The notes beneath the pieces are model-generated. The model was not told the DNA's origin and ran no database searches. It worked only from the letters and a program-made list of their open reading frames with translations. The translations under genes were made by a program, and so were the position numbers. A stretch of DNA of 64,000 bases from Bactericera cockerelli (taxonomy: Eukaryota > Arthropoda > Insecta > Hemiptera > Triozidae): positions 31,110,189 to 31,174,188 of the forward strand of contig CM044959.1 in assembly GCA_024516035.1 (NCBI GenBank), in the 5' to 3' direction. This document shows positions 32,597 through 44,454 of this stretch, in pieces. Each line of letters starts with the position of its first letter. Position 1 is the stretch's first letter.

Positions 32597-35500
32597 ATGT
32601 CACGACCAGAACAGCCCTTGATTATAGATCCACCAACAGACCTGAAATTCAAAGGTAACGTGCGTTGTATTTCTTCTATGATATCACCCATGGTAGTCTG
32701 ACAAGATCACCTCGTCTACATAATATCATGTTTTACAAGATAGGTTTCTCTGAACTAAATGCATCGGTAGACCAATTTTCCTGTTATATTGGAATAACCT
32801 GTACCTATCTTCGATAGTATTGAAAGTAATGCCTTTATAATTAGTAATATTTACATATTATCATAGATGATGATGTAGGTTTACTAACTTGTACTTCTTG
32901 CTCTGCATCTCCAGCTGACTAATACCATGATGGTCTTGATATTTGCAATTCAAAACTATTTTTAAATAAACCATGGTTACAAACTGTTTTCTATTAAAAT
33001 TGTACAAAATTTTATCTTGCTCAGATCAAAATCATGATCAGTACATTATTGTGAACTTATCATTGCCAGCATCAATGACATATTTAATACACCAGTTCTT
33101 GTCAGATCACCCATGTAAAGCATTGCCCAGCAAGGTCAGGACTAAATGGGTGACCACCAAGTCCTGAAACTTGCCATTGAAATGTACGGTGACAATTGAA
33201 ATGTACGGTGACAAGTGTTGTGGAAAGTACACTATAATTTATTCCTAAAATTTTAGTTGCTTATTTCTAAAAGACTGGTTAGTCCCTGTTGCTCAGTGGT
33301 CAGATTGAAAATTATAATAATGGTAACACTCTTTGTTGGAAGGTAACCACCAGGTGAGGTTAATGCTCAAAGCATTTTCAACCATCTAATTAATCCTCAG
33401 AGTTTTATTATTATGTATTCTCAAACTCATATTATTGAGGAAAAAATCATGCACTGGGTGGGATTCAAACCAATGGATCTCTGCACTACCTGGATTACCA
33501 GACTACCACATTAACCACTTGACTACCAGTGCAAAATTCAGTGCAGGTTCAAAACCCAGCTGAGACATGACAAGTTATTGTTCCATTTGGGACTTTCATC
33601 AAACAATAATATGTCTTAGGGTTTATTGCTGAAATGATTTAAATTAATTGTCTTAGCTGAGCAGTAATAATATGGTGATATTATACTATCATCATTATAT
33701 TTATACCTGGAAAATATTCACATGAGGTGAAGTTGTTATTGCTTTCTATTAGGGACCTACTTATGATATTTAGAAAGTAAAGCTGAAAAATATCTGTATA
33801 TACTACTGGTCAAATGAGTGAACACAGGCTGTTTTTCTTTAGACTCCATTAGTATTTCCATGCAATTGATAAGTGGTCTAACTTCCATTGTAGATAACAT
33901 CTTCAGAAGATTTTATTTTGAATGAAAGAAAACATTTTAAGAATTAACCCCTGACAAGCTTCATCCAAGAATAATCACTGTACTCTCTGAACAAAAAATA
34001 AAATGAAAACTTGGAAAACATAGTATTTAACAAGCATTTTAAAGTGTACCTACATTAAAGTCTCTTTTGGAGTTGTGGGTAAATATTGGGGGTAGATGCT
34101 TAATACTGTTTTTTTAGTACATAATTTTTCAGTTAATTAAAAATACATGGAATTAAAGGGAAAATAGCATACATGCTAATTATGATCAGAAGTCTATTGT
34201 GAAGAATTCAAGTATCCATGTAGACTTATCTTCACTTGTATTTGAGTAATACCATTTGTTGGTTTGAGTTCCACTCAATGTCCTCATTTTAGCCCTCAAA
34301 GTTTTCCCTCATTTATTTAAGAATTTGGCCACATAATAATTTCAAAAAACTGTAGTTTCAAAGGAAGGATATTTTAGTGTAATTTGGACAGTTTAAATTG
34401 AGGTATATTCTTACTACATTCTTACACATTTCTTTTTTTTACAGGTCCATTCACAAAGCCTGTCACATCATATTTGAAATTGACAAACCCCTCTGACCAT
34501 AGAGTGTGCTTTAAAATCAAAACCACAGCACCAAGGAGATATTGTGTGCGGCCAAACTCTGGTATAATTGATCCTAAAAGTGTTGTGGAGATTGGAGTAA
34601 CCCTTCAACCTTTCAGTTATGATATTAATGAAAAGAACAAGCACAAGTTCATGGTACAATCCATTAGTGCACCAGATGGAGAAGTGAACATTGAGTCATT
34701 GGTATGTTGATTGTTATCTTTTTTTTCCTATTTTTTAACCTATTATCCAAACAATGATAATGCTTTTTCTAATTTACTATGTAAATGTGAACATTTTTAT
34801 TTTACTTGTATTTTTTTCTTATGTGTGTTTGTTATTTACCTTATAACTTGAGATCCACAAGTCAGATTGAGCTAAAGTTTTGCATGGTTACCAAGGACAT
34901 TTTTTAGTTATATTTTTTTAGCTTTGTTCAAGTCCATTTTTTTAAAGTTGAGCTTTTTCATACTCAAATCTGGCCATTCCAATAAACTTCTGTAAAGACA
35001 ATTAATCCCTTGACCTAAACCTTTCTCCATTTTCAATGTGGCACAATTTTTTTTCTTCTGTACTATAGGACAAAAGAAGGCTCTATTGAATCAGAGAAAT
35101 CAATTTGTTAACACACTACAACACAGGCCTGCAACATGCATGTATAGTTTTGTATAATTAAAGAGAAGTTCTCACCAAATTTAAACAACATGAAATCTGT
35201 ATTGCCAGTTGGTATTATCACAACCCATGATCAAATTTTAATTTTCTTTGTTTGTAAATATTTTTAATGTATTTTTCAGTGGAAAGAGGCTGAACCTGGT
35301 TCAATCATGGAATACAAACTCCGATGCATATTTGAAAATCCAGTTGAGAACAGGGAAGAAGGAACAGATTTTGGGAATGTGTACACTGAAGAAAAAGCCA
35401 AGCGTATTCCAGAAGTAAGTTTAGTTCAAAATGATCTTTCACTTTGATTTGTATATTTTTTCTTTTTCTTCTTTTTAAAATTGACTTATTTAAGATAAAT

Positions 35501-37440
35501 TACATGTATAATTGAGCAGAACAGAAAAGTAATGTATGTGATCTTTCTGTGATAGTTTTTTGATTTTTTATGAATATTTTTTCAATGTTGGTTTAACACG
35601 TATGAGATGGGTCCCATTTTCTATAGTTTGTACGCTGGGACGGCTTCAAATTAGGGTATGTGTTCCAAATATGACAACAACAAAAAAAAATGGGACGGGC
35701 GAGTACAAAAATATAACAATAATAGCATTATCTGTGCCCACCGGTGGGTCACGTTCCTAGGGGAATTGAAAAAAAAAAAAAATGTGACCCACCGGTGGGC
35801 ACGCTGTCTCATACGTGTTAAGATAACTATGATCTTATTTTTCTAACTTTCATGGACTACTTCATCTTTTGCAACATAGTAAGGCTAGAGCTTAAAAATG
35901 TGTGGATAAACTTGGTTTTCTAGCTACCATTTCTCTACATCATACTCTACAAGTAGTACATGTTACTCAGTAATCAAATTTAAAAGTAACAGTAGATCTT
36001 TGTCTTGAAACTTTCCTGTTGTTTTCATATCTGTTGTGAATGTACTATGGTGGTTGTGTGTTTACAGCAGAATGCAGGGCCAGATGGTGAGTTAGCCAAG
36101 GCAGCACAGGAGGTCACTTCCTCACGAGAAGAAGAAAGTGCACTGCGACAAGAGAATTTGGAACTTAAGGTTTGGGCTGATGAGAATAATGCATGGGAAT
36201 CTTCTCCTGCATGCGTCCCTCTCTATAACATTTTCCTAGAGAAATCTCAATTATAATCCTTCTTCCATTAATATTGGTGTTTCCTCTATTTTCAGAAATT
36301 GCAATCCTATATGATGTTCCTTGCACTTTCTCATGTTGTGTCCTGTTCCTGCCGAAAAAAATACTATTGAACCTTGTTGTTTACTTAATGATACTCTATC
36401 CTTATTTTATCTGTCTCTTTGTGTTAAGTTTTACTTTTATGTTTAATACATGTTCGACAACTCTTCTTTGTCTTGAAATTTTGATCATTATTCTTCATGA
36501 AGATGTGTACTTACAGTGGAAATCGTTTATAATGACACCATTTATAACTAACAATCGGCTATAGCAAACAAAATCTCTGGTCCCTTGGGGTCTTATAGAA
36601 AATTAACATTTGTATCGTTTATAACAAACATCGCCAATAAGGAACAATATTGGCTTTAGCGAACAGATTTTTAAGTCCTGTGGCTACTTCCTTGCGGTTA
36701 TAACGTACAAAATTAATTTTGATAGTGTGAGTAAAACAGAAAACAAGTTTAGTTCTACAGAACTTTGTCAATGAGTGACCCTTTCTAATTAAGATCATTT
36801 TAATAGTACCTAGAAGTTAGTATTGTTTCAGATTTTAAATAAGTGGATTATGTATGTATCTACATACATACATACATTAATGTACATTTTTCATATCTTT
36901 CCTTATAGCATACATTGTTCTCTATAAGCGATATATATAGGATAAAGTGCACTCAATCCTTATAGCCGATATTGGTTTTAGTGAAAATCGGCTATAAGAA
37001 ACAAATCTGTCTGGACCCTTGAAGTTTGTTATAAATGATTTCTACTGTATGTATTAATATCTGATGGGAATCGTCTGTTAATTTGGGCCTAAAAGTCTCA
37101 TATACCTATGTGTGATTATATTTCCTTGGGTTAGTTATTAGTAAATACTGATTGAAATTTATATTAGTGTCTATAATCTGCCATTATAGCACTATAACCA
37201 ACATTTAAACTAAAATTTCAACAGAGCACTCAAACATTAATAGAATAGAATTTTCTCTTGTAATTTTTCAACTGTTGTTTCTCATTTCAGGAGGAAATTC
37301 TACGACTCCGGTTTGGTCAACAGGCAGGGGACCAGCATGAGAACCAAACCCGTGACTCAGACATCAGTCTCACAATGATAGTTGCTCTTGCTATCATCAC
37401 TGCTCTGCTTGGTATTGCCCTGGGCAAGTTTGTCTTGTAG
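32597..37440 (+). CDS. Vap33: VAMP-associated protein (VAP), ER contact-site receptor
   Basis: A tail-anchored ER protein that recruits FFAT-motif proteins at membrane contact sites. Exons 32597-32654, 34445-34701, 35280-35414, 36068-36169 and 37291-37440 total 702 bases, 233 aa. The MSP domain (about aa 7-125) keeps FFAT-binding residues of the strand [17 protein letters not shown], with K43, K45, T46, T47 and P56 at the same numbers as in human VAPB; P56 is the site mutated in human ALS8. Exons 4-5 give a coiled coil ([19 protein letters not shown]). The C-terminal anchor ([20 protein letters not shown]) has small-residue spacing suited to dimerisation. AATAAA follows at 37512-37517. Exon 4 could start at 36068 or, after the repeated CAG, at 36071 (one residue difference). 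The long last intron carries a pogo-type MITE and intron 3 a piggyBac-type MITE. Confidence 0.96.
33288..33540 (-). mobile_element. tRNA-type SINE (family C) in VAP intron 1
   Basis: Minus strand TTTGCACTGGTAGTCAAGTG, GTTAATGTGGTAGTCTGGTA, then TTGGTTTGAATCCCACCCAG as B box. The body contains AAAATGCTTTGAGCATTAAC, CTCACCTGGTGGTTACCTTC and an A/T-rich 3' end. This free-standing copy defines the family carried inside elements A and B. Confidence 0.75.
35593..35821. mobile_element. piggyBac-type MITE with TTAA sites in VAP intron 3
   Basis: TTAACACGTATGAGA at 35593-35607 and its complement TCTCATACGTGTTAA at 35807-35821: an inverted repeat beginning exactly at TTAA on both sides. The interior holds two copies of the self-complementary CCCACCGGTGGG, about 50 bp apart and in inverted setting (GCCCACCGGTGGGTCAC and GTGACCCACCGGTGGGC). 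TTAA target use is characteristic of piggyBac; Kolobok also uses TTAA. Confidence 0.82.
36514..37047. mobile_element. pogo/Tigger-type MITE with TA target duplication in VAP intron 4
   Basis: Starts CAGTGGAAATCGTTTATAA and ends with the complement of CAGTAGAAATCATTTATAA, flanked by TA at 36512-36513 and 37048-37049. CAGT-initial ends with TA duplication are typical of pogo/Tigger elements. The 534-bp interior has repeated ATCGGCTATA and GGTCC motifs and no transposase. Confidence 0.87.
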
Positions 37441-37511
37441 ATTCTTTACACTTACCCCCTGCTATAAAACACTCCTCCTTTCTTGTTAAAAATAACAACA
37501 AAGCATTATGA

Positions 37512-37517
37512 AATAAA
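37512..37517 (+). terminator. Poly(A) signal for VAP
   Basis: AATAAA 72 bases past the VAP stop codon; well placed for a short 3' UTR. Confidence 0.55.
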
Positions 37518-37599
37518 TGTTTAAATACATCTCTATAAATTGTTACAAAACACTACGCAAAGCATGGTATAATTTTGTAATAATTAGGAAATATAAAAA

Positions 37600-40440
37600 G
37601 CATTTCAGTTTATAAATAAGGATGTGGTGTCAGTCTCAAATGAGAATTGAAAGGGTGCTCTCAGAGAGAGAAATGTTATTGAAGTTGTTTTAATTTGTGT
37701 TTGTTAGTTGATACTTGGCTGATTTTTGGTGGAAAGGTATCAATATTTCCTACATATTATATTTATTATTTGTATTCTACGTATTGATCAAGAAGACTGT
37801 TGGACCTTGTGTATTTTTCAATTTGTATATTATTATGTTTCGACTTAATTCCAAATTTGAATTTCCATTTTTGCAGTAAACATTTGTGTATACTTTTGTT
37901 TATTTGAAATGAAAATTTCCTAGAAATTTGATTCTCAAAATGGGACATCTCTCATGTATCACTGAACTTTCAATGAGCATCAGTTTGGCATTAAATGAAA
38001 AAAGATTTTGAATCTTTATAATGAGTTAGATAATAAATCATTTTGTTAGAAAGAAAGTCAGTACATTAGCATAGGAAGTTGTGAAAGTTCTTTTTATTAA
38101 AAAGTTTACTAAGGATTCTGTGTTTAAAAAAAAAAAAATCAGATTGAATAATTAATCTTTTATTAATAATAAATGATATGAGACTGGAAGATAAGTGAGT
38201 TTATATTTCATTTAAAACTCGAGATGGAGTTGTGTATTGTATAACATGAGTATCCGGTAGAAAGCTTTGTATATAAATAATAATTCTATTCTTTTTTAGG
38301 TTGCTTATCTATGATTCCAAATAGTTTCACTGATTATCTACATTTTACTATTGCATACTTTATGAGGAATCAATGAGAATGTTCATACTTTTGTATAGAC
38401 AAATCGCAAATGATTATTTTATTCTTTCAATTATCTATTCTCGAAAATATATCTACAATCTAAGTATACATAACATTAATGGAATCTGTGTACCTACAAT
38501 ACCTACATATATCATCAAAATAGTCAATCTACAGTGGCACAATTTACAGTGAGTGTAATTGTTGGGCCACTAGACATACATAATTATAATGGAGTAATGG
38601 TATACCCTGGTCGTGTATGTGTTGAGAAGATACTTCAAATACCTACTGGAAAATTTTATGTTCATATTATTTTAAACATAATAAATGAAAATAACAGAAC
38701 CCCAAATCGGCCTATACGTTATTGTTTGATTTAAAAAAAACACCTGTTTATCTTCACACATTTGTTGCAATTGAAGCCCCCCCTGATAAAGACCACTATA
38801 GCAAACCAGTGACTATACTACTATTGAATTGTTTGCTTGGTCATCAACATAAGACAAATCATTCATTGGTCAGGCTGAAATCAGGATCAACTTGTTATTG
38901 AGTTTCTCGTGAGTCAAGTATGAAGCATGATGACGAAAAGAAATCACTTATTCAAGTTTAAGTCAAAAGGAATCAAAATTTCATTTTCCAAAGTTGTAAT
39001 AATTTTGGTAATTAATAGTTAAAAATATAAAGCATTCAGTTAAAAGTCCTGGAGGTGGTTCAGTCTAAATGAGATTGAAAGGTGCCTTCAAGGAGAAATG
39101 TTAATGAAGTTTTTAATTTGTGTTGTTATTGTATCTCTGGCTGGTTTGGAAAAAGGTATCAATATTTTACATATTATATTTTCATTGGTATTTACGTAGT
39201 TGATCAAGAAGACTGTTTGAACCTTGTTATTTTCAATATTGTAATTAAATTTCGACTAATTCCAAATTTGAATTCCATTTTTGCAGTAAACATTGGATAA
39301 TTGTGTTTATTTGAATAAATTTCTAGAAATTTGATTCTCAAATGGGAATCTCTCATGTTCACTGAACTTTCAATGAGCATCAGTTTGGCATTAAATGAAA
39401 AAAGATTTTGAATCTTTAAATGAGTTAGATAATAAATCATTTTGTTTAGAAAGAAAGTCATACATTAGCATAGGAGTTGTGAAAGTTCTTTTTATTAAAA
39501 GTTTACTAAGGATTCTGTGTTTAAAAAAAAAAAAATCAGATTGAATAATTAATCAATTTTATTAATAATAAATGATATGAGACTGGAAAGATAAGTGAGT
39601 TTAATATTTCAATTAAAAACTCGAGATGGAGTTGTGTATTGTATAACATGAGTATCCGGTAGAAAGCTTTGGTTATATAAATCCAATTCTATTCTTTTTT
39701 AGGTTGCTTATCTATGATTCCAAATAGTTTCACTGATTATCTACATTTTACTATTGCATACTTATGAGGAATCAATGAGAATGTTCATACTTTTGTATAG
39801 ACAAATCGCAAATGATTATTTTATTCTTTCAATTATCTATTCTCGAAAATATATCTACAATTCAGTTAATTAACATTAATGGAATCTGTGTACCTACAAT
39901 ACCTACATATGATCATCAAAAATAGTCACTACAGTGGCACAATTTACAGTTGAGTGTAATTGTTGGGCCACTAGAATACATAATTAAATGGAGTAATGGA
40001 TAACCTGTGTCGTGAATTGTGTTTGAGAAGTACTTCAAATACCTACTGGAAAATTTTATGTTCATATTATTTTAAACATAATAAATGAAAATAACAGAAC
40101 CCCAAATCGGCTATCTTATGTTTGATTTAAAAAAACACTGTTTACTTCACACATTTGTTGCAATTGAAGCCCCCCCTGATAAAGACACTGACAATAGAAC
40201 CAGTGACTATACTACTATTGAATTGTTTGCTTGGTAAACATAAGACAAATCATCATTGGTCAGGCTGAAATTCAGGATCAACTTGTATTGAGTTTCTCGT
40301 GAGTCAAGTATGAAGCATGATGACGAAAAGAAATCACTTATGCATTTTAAAGTCAAAGGAATGCAAAATTTCATTTTCCAAAGATCTTTAGCAAATATTT
40401 GGTAATTGAATAGATTAAAAATATGCACAGAATAAAAGTC
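37600..40440 (+). repeat. 1.4-kb tandem duplication differing mainly by small indels
   Basis: About 37600-39020 and about 39021-40440 align in order over their full lengths, sharing for example GAGTATCCGGTAGAAAGCTT (38249, 39650), AAGCCCCCCCTGATAAAGAC and TGGAATCTGTGTACCTACAA. Differences are dominated by one- to four-base insertions and deletions rather than substitutions, in both copies. This is more like uncorrected long-read error or a collapsed/expanded haplotype than ageing of a real duplication. No gene in either copy. Confidence 0.8.
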
Positions 40441-43000
40441 CTGAAGGTTTGTTCAAAGATAGCTATTGCACATCTTATAGAACTATTTCAAAATGTTAAA
40501 TATTTACAGAACTAATGATAATGGCATCCATGGCCTGGAAAAAAATATCTAGCAATGTTTGTGAACTGACCCATGGATTATTTCAAGTTGGTGTAGGAAT
40601 ACATATTTGATAATATATTCATCTTTACAATAAGATCCAGATTTCTAAAATTTGACAGAGTACTATGAATGGGACAAGTAATAAACCTGAACATAGATAA
40701 TTGCCGCAGATAATCATTTAGACATTATTCATACAGATAGTGTGCGTATAGTTTACCATTTTAATAAAAACCTTGCTCTTAGATAGACTGTCAAGTGTTT
40801 TATAATATTTTATTTCATATAAAAGAAAAACTTAAACAAATAATTGAATAACGAGTAAAGAAACGTTTATATTTTCATTTCATTCTTTCGCCAAGAATGT
40901 TTGAGTTGGGGAACTATGCATCCCGAATTGTTCATTGCTTTTTCAATTTTATTAATTGGCACGAATTAGGTGAAGGGTATGTCTGTAGGTTTATTTTCAC
41001 TGTCTTGTCGCAAAATATTTTATTGTGAGAGTGGGTCAACAGTGTGCACTTAGGATGCCTTTCCCTCTAATAAGTAGGATATTGTGCTGTGTAGAAATGC
41101 GAAACTAGTTTATTAGATCTCGAAAAAAGGTCGACCAAACACTCTACTTTTACATTTCGATTATTTGGTAACTTTGAAAAGGTGTAAATAAAACCAATAT
41201 TTCAAAATTTCATTTGCACTTTGTTCTTTGTTTTTCTTAATCTTGTTCTCTGTATTTATTTTTTAATTTACTACTACTACATATTTCAGTTTTTTAAAAT
41301 AATAATTATATTATTATTATATAAATAGTATAAATAAATGAAAATTGAAAGAAAAAAATATACCATAAAAGTTAATAATATTAAAATGCAAATTTATTAT
41401 TACGTCTATTTACGTTTGTGTCACATCATTTTTGTTTCAGAAGTCTTAAAGCATTATACCAGATTCATTTTACAGTACAATAACTTGGCCTGGCACACTA
41501 CCAAATTGCTAGACTTTAATATAAAAAATCGGAGCAAATAAATATTTTTTTTTACAAAAAGGACACAATACTTCGGATTTCTAATATTAGAAATTTCTCG
41601 GAAGTAAAAGTTGAATGTTCCCGCAAGGGTTATTTTCTATTTACAATGGTGATTTTAGTTACAAATATCTTGTTTTCTAGAAATGTTTCGTTTCTTTATA
41701 GTATAGTGCATATTTTGCAATCTAATCACTGACTGGTTGACTCATAAAATTACAGGCTTAGGTATAATATTACTGCTATTAGTGAAAACGAACGCGTTAG
41801 TTCTCACTGAGACGGATCAAATTTCAATGAGGTAGACACAATATTATAGTATGTACAAAAGTATATAGATTTCCCTAGAGGAGGTTAAGAATGCACTCCT
41901 TAGTCCATATCTCAGTAGAAAATATTATCTCAGCAATTGAGGAGTCGTATGTCGAGCTAAATATCTTGTCTTGTTATGACCAATATGACCATAGACGTGG
42001 ATTGCTGCCCGCCACGCGTTTCAAATCCATCTGTTCTTCTACATTTTTCTTTGTACATTTCCCAGCCTCTGAGATTAATACAAGGAGAGGCGCTGGGTAA
42101 TATGTCCAGCAAATGATAATAAATCCTTCGTAGTGATACAAGCACTGAAATCAGGTATCAAACCAACACATTTGGAGAAGACTGGACCAAATTATTGAGG
42201 AGATAATAATGAAAAAAAAATATGAAATCTACTAATTATGAAAATGAAGGGTGAATAAGGGCTGAATAAATAGAGAACAAAGAAAAATTCAATTGATCTC
42301 AGAAGCTCGATTGTCAAATTCGATGGGTGGCGGTGATTTAAGACATAAACAAAAGCAGGAACTGGAGTTTGGATGCGGTCAGAACTTTTACGTACCATTT
42401 TAACCATAAAAATATTTGCTTTGGGCTTGATATGAAAACCCAAAAGTTCTGGGCTTAATAGATTTATCAAAGCATATGCTTTGCCCTTATTAGATTTTTT
42501 ATTTTAATATGTTACTATACCGACCCCAAGTAGGTTTGTCTTCGTCAATAATAATTAATAAGACTTTTTGTTATAAAATAACGTATAACATTTTGTTTCG
42601 ATTTTGGAAAGGAAAAAGTTGTTGCGAAGAAATGTTTCAGTCAGTGGGATTCGATCTCAAGGAGCATGAAACACTTCGCAACGTCGTGACAAAATGCTGC
42701 ACATAGTATTATTCTGGCCTAAGCGTGATTTTTACACTAGTACGATTAGTTTTCTTGGCGTAAGGAAACCCGCCTGATGTTTTTTCGTGTCTTGCGCAGA
42801 GAATGAACACGCAACCTCCCTCTTATGATGCGTCTATTAACCGTCTACTTCTCTCTTTTTCTGTTTATGAATTCGAAATTCAGTTATCATTCTGTTATCA
42901 AAGAAACAACATCGCGCTATTGGAATGAATACTTGCACGAAAAAGATCTTTAAAATTTAATAGAATTATCCAAAGCTAGAATTTCGTATTTTTTTCCAAG
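40441..43000. other. Intergenic, little recognised
   Basis: AT-rich sequence upstream of SLC66A3. A short repeat at about 42440-42500 (GTTCTGGGCTTAATAG, TTTGCCCTTATTAGATTTT) resembles 30940-31000. No gene or full transposon seen. Confidence 0.5.
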
Positions 43001-44420
43001 ATGGATTTTATGGAGGTCCTCATTAATATCCTAAGTATCATAACTATCACAATGTGCGGATTTCAAAAAGTGCCGCAAATTTTGAGGATCCTGAAAGTTG
43101 AATCGACTGAGGGAATTAGTAAACTCAGTCTGTTCCTTGAATTATTCAGGTAAGTATTTCTTATCTTTAAAATTTTTGCACGAAAACCTAAATAAATCAG
43201 TTTTTGTGCAAGAAACATGTTAACTTAGATATAATGTACAAGAAATATGACATTTTTTCAAAATCAATTCAAGTTGAGAACAATAAAAATACGTGAGGAC
43301 TGTGAATACCAAGAGGCGCTATTGCCCACGTATTTTTCTAGAGCACCCATCTACCTACTAATTTAATTTTTGCTTGATAATCTTGTTTTGCAAAAAATAA
43401 CGACCTTGACTTGAATCATTTACCGCCATAAATTCTCATATAATAAAGTGATATTTCTTTGTAAATAGACGCCATCTAGTGGCAGAGGAATTTACTTCTA
43501 TCAAGAACGCGCGATCAATAAAAAAGGTAGGTACGCGGGTTCGACTACATGCAGAGGAAAGGTTATTTTTAAATAATATAATTATTCAATTGATTAGTTT
43601 TGTAGTCACCGTGGCAGAGTGAGTTAGCGCGCAAGGCATTGCACACATGGTGACCTGGGTTCGATTCCCAGCGGGGCAGGAATTTTTCAGCTCTGTACTT
43701 GGATGTTCGGGGTCCACTCATACCTCGTGAGGAAAAATGAGTAGTTACTTGTATGAGTAACGACCAGTGGCGGCATTACCAGATTAAAAAGAAATTAATG
43801 TAATAGAATTCGAAAAGTACAGGAGGCTTTTAGTAATGCTGCGCTACCTACAAAGATTGTGAAGAGGCCTTGTGCTTCACCACAAATAAAGTCATACATA
43901 CAAAAAAAAAACGTACATCATTAGATGTAGTTTTTACTTCCTAGCAGGTGGTACAACAATTTACTAGAAAATACCTAGTGTATTCAACATCCCAGTACAC
44001 TGGCTAAAGTTAGTTCTTCTTTTTTCAGCTACACCACAATGGCCAGTTACAATTTCCTCAACGGTTACAAGCTCATGTCTTACTTCGAGTACCCACTGCT
44101 CATCTCCCAGCAGCTGGTACTAGTAGCCCTCGTGCTGTTCTTCTCTTCACAACCGTTCACATCGTTGGCTGGCATATTCGGAGCGTACACATCCTTTGTG
44201 CTGGCAATCATGTTCAAAGTGTTGCCAGCTTCAGTACTCAGCCTGTGTGTGGTGAGTCAGCCGGACATAAGGGTTGGGTGGAAGAGATTGCCACAGGCAA
44301 TAACCCCGCCCTTTAGGTACGACATTTCTCTCTTTTTTTTCCTTCTTGTATTTGTTTAATCTTTTTGTTTTTCTTTATATTTAATTGTGTTCTACTGTAT
44401 ATATTTTCTACCTAATAAAG

Positions 44421-44454
<34 letters not shown>

